From Mytilus galloprovincialis (taxonomy: Eukaryota; Mollusca; Bivalvia; Mytilida; Mytilidae): a stretch of DNA of 64,000 nucleotides. Both the position numbers and the translations under genes were made by a program. The notes under the pieces were generated by a model. The model did not search any database and had not been told where the DNA came from. It saw only the letters and a program-made list of their open reading frames with translations. Below, piece after piece: positions 57,701 through 64,000 of the stretch. Location: assembly GCF_965363235.1 (NCBI RefSeq), contig NC_134849.1:13728863-13792862 (forward strand). The letters are read 5' to 3'. Within the stretch, counting starts at the first letter, position 1, and the number at the start of each line of letters is the position of its first letter.

Positions 57701-60700
57701 TACGGTGTTGTTCTTGACTTAGTCATACCAGTGATGTTGCACAATTCCTTAATTATTTTGGATCCAAAGTTGGCACCTTGATCGGAGTGAATTCTTTCTG
57801 GCAAACCATAGTGGACGACAAAGTTGTTGAAGAATGCGTCTGCAGTTGTTTTTGCTGTCTGGTTTCTTGTTGGTATTGCCAATGCATATCGAGTGAAGTG
57901 GTCTGTTATAACTAGTATGTTCTCAAATCCACCTGTAGATCTTTCAAGTGAGAGATAGTCCATACATACTAACTCAAGAGGTTGTGTCGTCTCGATGCTA
58001 ATGAGAGGTGCTCTGTGATTTGCAGGTTGCTTTCGTCGAATACATCTGTCGCAATTCGATATCCAGTTGTCAACATCTCGATTCATTCCAAACCAAACAA
58101 AACGATCTCTAACCAATGATACTGTTTTGTCTCTGCCTTGATGTCCCATCTCATCATGTAATGCTGTTAATACTTTGGCAATACAGACTTCGGGTAATAC
58201 AAGTTGTTTATGTTGTTCCCCATTGTCGTGGATAATACGGTAGAGTACGCCATCAACCATTTTCAATTTGTCGTAGTTGTTAATAAACCAAGTGTTCCAT
58301 GGTGAACGTTCTAACTGTTCTTTTCGTGGCTTGCGATGTTCATCAACCCAATATATCCAATCTTTCAGGTAAGAATCTTGCTTCTGTTCCATCTTGATGT
58401 TGACTAGGTGTTGTGATGGTAAGTATGGATCATCAGTGGCTTTAGTTGTTGTCATCGATAACGTCTGAACATATGGTTGTGCATGTTGTAACTGACAAAT
58501 GGCTTTCACAGAATCTGTACTAATGTTAGAGGTGTTGGTACGACAAAGTAGTTCTGGAAGTCTGGAAAGTGCATCTGCATCAGCGTTGTTGGCACCAGGT
58601 CGATAAACGATGTTAAAGTTGTAAGATGACAAACTAGCTATCCAACGATGACCAGTGGCGTCTAGCTTTGCTGTTGTTAAGACGTAAGTAAGTGGGTTGT
58701 TGTCTGTAACCACGGTAAATGTGTTGCCATAAAGGTAATCATGAAATTTCTCTGTTACTGACCATTTCAGAGCAAGGAATTCTAACTTATGGACTGGATA
58801 GTTCCTCTCAGTCTTGCTAAGTCCTCTGCTGGCATAGGCTATGGCTCTTTTCTTTCCTTCTTGTGATTGGTACAGTATTGCTCCAAGACCAAGCATAGAT
58901 GCGTCTGTATGTAACTCAAAAGGTTCCTTGTAACGTGGATAACCAAGAACAGGTGGCATCGCTAGTTGATTTTTGAGCTTCTGGAAGGCATCTTCTTGTG
59001 GCTTGTCCCAAACCCATGATGTTACTGTTGGCTTCTTAAGTTTTCGTTTACTAGACTTCTTTGGAGCAGGCATCAAGTCTGTGAGCGGTCTTGCTATCTT
59101 GGAGAAATCTTTGACAAACTTGCGGTAATAACCGACAAAACCAAGGAAGCGACGTACTTTTTCTTGCGTTGTGGGTCGAGGCCAGTTGATGACTTTCTCT
59201 AGTTTATCTGGATCGGGTGAAATACCATCTTTAGAGACAATGTGACCGATGTACTTGACTTTGTCTTTGAAGAATGCACATTTCTTGGGCGAAAGTTTCA
59301 AGTTGTGTTCTCTTAGTCGTTGTAGTACCATCTGTAACCTTTCAAGATGTTCTTCGTACGTCTCCGAAAAGATGATCAAGTCGTCAAGGTATATAAAGCA
59401 TATATCTAGGTGAAGATCTCCAAGTATCTGTTCCATGAGACGTTGGTAAGTTGCTGGACTGTTTACGAGGCCAAACGGAAGTCTGTTAAATTCATAGAAA
59501 CCAAGAGGGCCGACTGTAAATGCTGTTCTAGCCTTGTGTGTCTCTTCTACCTCTACTTGGTGATAACCACTCTTCATGTCCATGACGGTATAGTAGTTGT
59601 TTCCTCCCAAGGCGTCAAGGATTTCTTCGCTTCTAGGAAGAGCATATGAGTCTTTAATCGTCAGCTGGTTCAGTTGTCTATAATCTACACACATTCTGAG
59701 CTTGTTGTCTTTCTTCCTAACCAATACAACATTCGATGACCAAGGCGAATGTGAACGACGAATGATCCCAGCAGTAAGAAGTTGTTGAAGGTGAGTTCTA
59801 ACTTCGTCGAATAAGGCAGGTGGAATACGCCGGTGTCGTTGTTTGAATGGTGTTTCATCTATCAGTTCTATCTTATGCTGTACGGCGGTAATGTGGCCTA
59901 TATCAGTATCTGAAGTGCTGAATACATCTCTGAATTGATGTAGTAGTTCTCTGGCTTTACGTAGTTGATCATCAGTAAGTGTATCTGGAAATGTAGATTC
60001 ATTCCATGCATCTTGTTCGTAGGTGTCTGGTACATCAATGTCGGTGACCGAAACAGGTTGAAGTTCGCAAAGGATGGCATTTGGCGAAACGGTCACTGTT
60101 CTGGTAGTTACATTGCTGATGTGTACTGGTATGATGCTGTTGTTTCTATACTGATATGATACTAGTGATGGAGCTATATCTAAGTCTGATGGTATTGCTG
60201 CTCTATCAGTTGACTGTAGGAGTCCACAAACTGGATGGTATGGTAGTTCATGGTCCATGTATCCCTGTAGAACGACATCTTTGTTAGGTGGTATACGGAT
60301 TGTCTTTCCTTCAGCACTCTTGATGATGGCAAGTCTGTTGCATCTCTTTTGCAGTTCTTTATCTCTTAAAAGCAAACATCTAAATGTGATATACCAAGGT
60401 GTATGTAGATCTGCTGTTTGTAGAAAGCGTGATCCATATCGTTGCTTTACATCAGTCATAGCTGCTGTCAAAACGTTGGTTCCCAGTAGAAGTGGTACTA
60501 GCTGGTTGTAAGAACTGTCTGGAACGACTAACAGTAAGCATTGTTGAGGATCTGCTGATGTAGATGTACCTGGTAATTGTAGATCTGCTGAGATGTAACC
60601 AAGGTATGGCATGTTCTGGCCATCTGCACATTCAATGTTGAGTATCTGGTTGAGTGTCTGGATAGGACTGTCAGCAAGGTACTGTCGATGGAATGACTGA

Positions 60701-62420
60701 CTAACTGTACTAACTGTAGAACCAGTATCTAGTAGTGCTGATGCTTGAAGTCCATTGATGACTACTGTGACTTCATTAGGGCTACCAAGTAATCCTTCTG
60801 TATCACCTGATAACTGTCGTTGTTGGTACATCTTAGCTTCAGTGTTCATCTGCTGAAAGTTACAAGCTTTTCTAGTGTGATCCAATCTAACACAGCAGGC
60901 AAAGGCATAGTGGCCTGGTTGTCCACATCTGTAGCATATAACAGGTTCTCTGGATGGTTGAGATACATAAGTCGGAGTAGGAGCAGGTTGGTATTCAGCT
61001 TCTATCTGGTCCCAGTATGGACGTTGTCTGTTGCGTCTTCGGTGGCGACGACGTTTTCTGCGTGGTGGATAGTACTGTGGATTATAAGTGTCGTAAGTAG
61101 TGTAGGGTTGGTCATACATGACGTTGTAACATGGCTCATTCGGTTGTTCATACATGGCTAACGGTGTAGACTAGTGTACCTATAAACATTTAATTCATTT
61201 ACCCTAATTCAAGTTCAATATTATCAATATTAATGCAAAAATCTAATAAGTGTCAACACCACCACACTAAATGATCAAATGAAAATTTTTAATCAATACT
61301 AAAAAATAATCAACAATGTCTATCTACAATCTCAAAATCTAGATACTATCTAACTCAGTGAATGTCTAATATGTAAATAATATATGACAATAAATTTTAA
61401 TTCATATCAACTTAAGTACCAATTCACTATACAAAGTACATTTATAAACGATATATATACTATGTATCTAATATAAACTAGCAATGCTACACATAGAACA
61501 TAATGTGTGTTATAATGGCTAAGTTCAACTGAGCATTGACCTATACCATGTGGGTTATAGTTCAATGTAAGTACAATACACTACAACTGTATACCGAAAA
61601 ATAAATTTAAAATATAAAAGTGTATGCTATATACTATGTAGCTATGCTACTGTAATCTACAAAGTATGTTTATCACTATCAGCAATACATGTGCACCACA
61701 AAGGAACGCCTATATAAACTAAGTGTACATGTCCTCTGACAGACTAAGTCCGTATCCAAGTAAGCCTCGGAAAAAAAAATTAAAAAATTTTTTTTTAAAT
61801 GTATAAATGTTAAAGTATGAAAAGGTCAAAATGTAGGACGTCAAAAAAAAATTTAAGTCCCAAAAAGTGGATGTAAAATTTCAAAAATAAATTTTAAGTG
61901 TGTAAATGTTTCAAGTGTATGCTAAGTTTCAATGTATCAAAGTGGTATACAGTATATAATGTAAATAAATATGTCCTACCTTAAACTAGAAAACTATTCC
62001 AATAATTACACTGTTCCACAAAAGTATAATTAAATCACAATATTTCACAATGTAGAATAATAAAAGTTCAGTTTTCCAAAAGTGAAAAACAAAAAGTCAA
62101 GTTACTAAAAGTAACATCCGGTACTATAATGTCATCCGGTAAACTGTAAACAAACGCACGTGGACGATGATCACATGGGTCGGAATGTTAGTAAACATAA
62201 GCACGTGGTAAAGTTCATCACATGGTACCATAACGGAAGTAAACAAACACACATGGTCACTGCATACATGGACTCGAGACATCTAATGGTGGTCACTGAC
62301 ATCACATCTGGATCTCCACAAAAACTGGTGTGTGCCATCAACCCAACGAAACGTGGGCGCCATTTGTAGTAGGTGGTTTTCTATGCGTTAATGAATAACA
62401 CCAACAAGAGCTAAAGGTTC
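54794..62420 (-). mobile_element. Ty3/Gypsy-class LTR retrotransposon
   Basis: Fossil element read on the minus strand. The left-hand LTR runs 54794-56320 (begins TGTAGTAG and ends CTACTACA on the minus strand), preceded by a purine-rich tract (about 56321-56332). The right-hand end repeat begins at 62365. Next to it is a TGGCGCC motif of the kind used as a tRNA primer site. The coding part (56404-61155) looks whole; the element as a whole looks broken, with about one break. The compared 56 bp of the two end repeats are identical, which suggests a young insertion. Leader and 3' stretches between these parts carry no other gene. Confidence 0.9.
56404..61155 (-). CDS. Gypsy-class polyprotein (zinc knuckle, protease, RT, RNase H, integrase)
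   Basis: 1583 residues in one frame. Order: Tyr/Arg-rich N-terminus; CCHC zinc knuckle (C74, C77, H82, C87); retropepsin-type protease (LLDTGSTVS, 141-149); reverse transcriptase with YLDD near residue 590; RNase H (block HTDASMLGLGAILYQ); integrase with HHCC zinc region and the DDE core (blocks MDYLSLE, HSDQGANFG, and PYHPMGNGITERFNRTL); and a long acidic C-terminal tail of about 200 residues. No capsid-type Gag domain is recognisable in the frame or in the leader to its right. The class follows from the RT-RNase H-integrase order. Family-level placement would need a tree. Confidence 0.92.
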   Translation of the reverse strand: MYEQPNEPCYNVMYDQPYTTYDTYNPQYYPPRRKRRRHRRRNRQRPYWDQIEAEYQPAPTPTYVSQPSREPVICYRCGQPGHYAFACCVRLDHTRKACNFQQMNTEAKMYQQRQLSGDTEGLLGSPNEVTVVINGLQASALLDTGSTVSTVSQSFHRQYLADSPIQTLNQILNIECADGQNMPYLGYISADLQLPGTSTSADPQQCLLLVVPDSSYNQLVPLLLGTNVLTAAMTDVKQRYGSRFLQTADLHTPWYITFRCLLLRDKELQKRCNRLAIIKSAEGKTIRIPPNKDVVLQGYMDHELPYHPVCGLLQSTDRAAIPSDLDIAPSLVSYQYRNNSIIPVHISNVTTRTVTVSPNAILCELQPVSVTDIDVPDTYEQDAWNESTFPDTLTDDQLRKARELLHQFRDVFSTSDTDIGHITAVQHKIELIDETPFKQRHRRIPPALFDEVRTHLQQLLTAGIIRRSHSPWSSNVVLVRKKDNKLRMCVDYRQLNQLTIKDSYALPRSEEILDALGGNNYYTVMDMKSGYHQVEVEETHKARTAFTVGPLGFYEFNRLPFGLVNSPATYQRLMEQILGDLHLDICFIYLDDLIIFSETYEEHLERLQMVLQRLREHNLKLSPKKCAFFKDKVKYIGHIVSKDGISPDPDKLEKVINWPRPTTQEKVRRFLGFVGYYRKFVKDFSKIARPLTDLMPAPKKSSKRKLKKPTVTSWVWDKPQEDAFQKLKNQLAMPPVLGYPRYKEPFELHTDASMLGLGAILYQSQEGKKRAIAYASRGLSKTERNYPVHKLEFLALKWSVTEKFHDYLYGNTFTVVTDNNPLTYVLTTAKLDATGHRWIASLSSYNFNIVYRPGANNADADALSRLPELLCRTNTSNISTDSVKAICQLQHAQPYVQTLSMTTTKATDDPYLPSQHLVNIKMEQKQDSYLKDWIYWVDEHRKPRKEQLERSPWNTWFINNYDKLKMVDGVLYRIIHDNGEQHKQLVLPEVCIAKVLTALHDEMGHQGRDKTVSLVRDRFVWFGMNRDVDNWISNCDRCIRRKQPANHRAPLISIETTQPLELVCMDYLSLERSTGGFENILVITDHFTRYALAIPTRNQTAKTTADAFFNNFVVHYGLPERIHSDQGANFGSKIIKELCNITGMTKSRTTPYHPMGNGITERFNRTLLGMLGTLENVQKKDWKSHVAGLVHAYNCTRQTSTGFSPYFLMFGRQPKLPIDIAFGIGDEAEPITTTKYAEEMQERLRKAYDTATRNIFTAQKRQKTHYDQKVKGAVLKPGDRVLVKTLAFNGKHKLADRWEDDPYCIISQPNCGIPVYVVQKENKEGRKRTLHRNLFLPIGDLPKDNIEKEKKRPAPRQRRKKQPEEPTKSEGNSENRTTDEVSDEESEQEYGYYILDQDTQDNTNSDVPVVDLQEEGTLGFTGDGHDGAESSDQQGTGLGGDALPVDINTAAEPNPVSDEEPEEATAQTTEENTSIDRDESAPTDLSHEEADEPTIAPEQQPRIRRRRILPTPPRDPPVSTRPQRERKQPKYLDDYVVSKQATTILQPDWLMRIHWLESEARKGRFKGLEMELSRTILDIMRTG

Positions 62421-62507
62421 CTTTTTGTTAAATTCAATTATTTTCGTATTTCTGGCCTTTACAAGCTGTATATGCCCGCAATTTCGCGGGTGTGTTCTAG
62501 TTATCTT

Positions 62508-62650
62508 CAGTGGCGGATCCAGAACTTTTCCTAAGGGGGAGGGGGGTCCTCTGACTGACCTAAGGGGGGGCCTCTCCAGTTATGCTTCAGTGATTCCCTA
62601 TATAATCAAATTTTTCCCACGAAAGGCCCCCCCCCTTGGATCCGCCTAAA
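62508..62650. mobile_element. MITE-like element, CAGTGGCGGATCC end family
   Basis: Begins CAGTGGCGGATCCAGAACTT and ends CCTTGGATCCGCCTAAA, inverted relative to each other. G- and C-runs fill the centre. A related start lies at 63082 (CAGTGGCGGATCTAGACATT). Confidence 0.65.
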
Positions 62651-63668
62651 AGCTCAATGAAATTTTTCAAATTGTCTTAGTATTTACTACTAAATAAAAT
62701 ACCATTACGATTCCTGCATGTCCATGTGGTTTTAACACAGCCTCGGATGGCTCTCAGTCTGAATCTAATTCATGAAGTAATCATACGAATATATGATAGT
62801 TCGTATATAAAGGAATTGGCAGCCGTACATTTTTACTTCAAAATGGCACCAAACACATGACTATCGTAAATGACTTTTAAATCGATATATGAAAATTAGA
62901 TCTGCCCAGAGCTCTATGATCACAAATACATGTAACAGAACTTTTTCCAGTGGGCATTGTGGTTTCTGCTAATTAAACATTTGAAATATAAGCCAATCCA
63001 AATGTATTACCGGTCCATGATAGAGCATGATATTTATAAATTGTGTAGAGGATTATCCAATGAACATAATTCCTATAGGCAGTGGCGGATCTAGACATTT
63101 TCCTAAGGGGGACCCACTGACTTATACAGTTCACATTCATATACTTTTAAAAGAAACATAACATTGAGAATGGAAATGGGGAATGCCACTCAAGAGCAGA
63201 AAACAGCGGAAGGTTTCACGCCGGGGAACAATACTCGGTTTGGGAAATGATGTTATCTGAGAAAAATATTAAACACATATCATAAACATCGTGAATAAAA
63301 ACACTGTGTCCAAGTTGTGTCCAATGCCACGGACGGGGATTCAGTGGAATTAACGTCACACAAGGACAGCACATTATTTTGTCACCAAGGTCGGTTTATA
63401 GACCGGTATCGTTAACTATCTGATTAGAGTAACTTATAGTAAACAAAACTTAATTATTTCAAGAACACGTACAGGTTAATAAAAGTGTTATTCCCAGGTC
63501 AATATATATATAGTTCACACAAATATAATCTCTGCAGAAACTATGATAGAAAAATATTGAAATTGGCATTAAAAAGGGTTATTCCCATGTTCCAAGCGGT
63601 CCAAGGTGGTCTGAATAAAGAACGTGTCCATTATTTATTGAAAAAAATTATTTGTGTGCATAAAATTG

Positions 63669-63780
63669 CAGTGTCGGATCCAGCCGTTTAAAAAAAGAGT
63701 TTGGTCCAACCATATGCTCCCATTCAAATGCATTGATCGTCCCAAAAAAGCGGGGTTCCAACCCCCTGGATCCACCACTG
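63669..63780. mobile_element. 112-bp MITE, CAGTGGCGGATCC end family
   Basis: Ends CAGTGTCGGATCCAGC and CCTGGATCCACCACTG are inverted repeats with few mismatches. The centre shares CATTCAAATGCATTGATCGT with the element at 11946-12075. Confidence 0.75.
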
Positions 63781-63846
63781 AATCGTCCGAAACGCTTTGA
63801 CATTGCTTCGTCGTACTTTTATTAAACCAGTACGAACAATATGGCA

Positions 63847-64000
63847 TCCTTTTCTCCAATAAAATTGAAATTTGAAATGGAGAACAATTTAGAGACAACT
63901 ACCCGACCAGAGAGAGAAGCACAAGGCCACATATGGGTCTTTAACATAGCGAGAAAATCCCGCACCCTGAGGCGGAATTCAGCTGGCCCTAAACAAAAAT
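63847..64000 (+). repeat. ACCCGACC-family element, cut by the window edge
   Basis: Arm GACAACTACCCGACCAGAGA, then AAGGCCACATATGGGTCTTT and CCCGCACCCTGAGGCGGAAT, matching the left half of the element at 13079-13441. An inverted piece also lies at 63166-63200. Confidence 0.65.

Noticed and set aside
59965-61161. Plus-strand frames of 60-113 residues opposite the Gypsy polyprotein
   Set aside because: Antisense shadows of the long minus-strand frame.

Overview
The window is eukaryotic nuclear DNA, AT-rich, with small exons, long introns and very many short dispersed repeats. Several repeat families look like those I remember from bivalve genomes, especially Mytilus-type mussels. The organism call is inference from the sequence, not a database match.

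Four host genes can be supported, three of them only by joining short exons at GT/AG boundaries that keep the frame. (1) The first coding exon of an SDR16C-type retinol/steroid dehydrogenase lies at 355-707 on the minus strand. (2) A complete six-exon gene for 60S ribosomal protein L7 (992-7249, plus) lies head to head with it across about 280 bp. (3) A seven-exon plus-strand gene (19869-29631) encodes a predicted secreted protein of 339 residues that I do not recognise. (4) A nine-exon minus-strand gene (37959-49970) encodes a 540-residue seven-pass membrane protein with the layout of the gustatory-receptor-like superfamily.

The right quarter is mobile DNA. It holds a 5'-truncated LINE with a clear target-site duplication (50592-51602), a Penelope-like reverse transcriptase copy (about 52559-54371) inserted into another repeat, and a Ty3/Gypsy-class LTR element (54794-62420) with one 1583-residue reading frame.

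The introns and gaps are packed with non-coding repeats: three tRNA-derived SINEs (one interrupted by a tandem array), foldback elements, two 2-kb elements with subterminal inverted repeats, four copies of a repeat with a terminal ATGCCCC hairpin, and minisatellites. The most interesting is a short repeat (about 78 bp, at least nine full or decayed copies) carrying a hammerhead-ribozyme-like core. Diverged copies keep the helices by paired changes. One copy is a clean insertion with a 10-bp target duplication, and three pairs of copies bound 270-370 bp bodies, as in retrozyme-type elements. A second hammerhead-like motif lies near 44780, and a cluster of small hairpins sits in intron 2 of the L7 gene.

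The genes do not form a functional cluster; the only regulatory link I see is the shared SDR/L7 upstream region.
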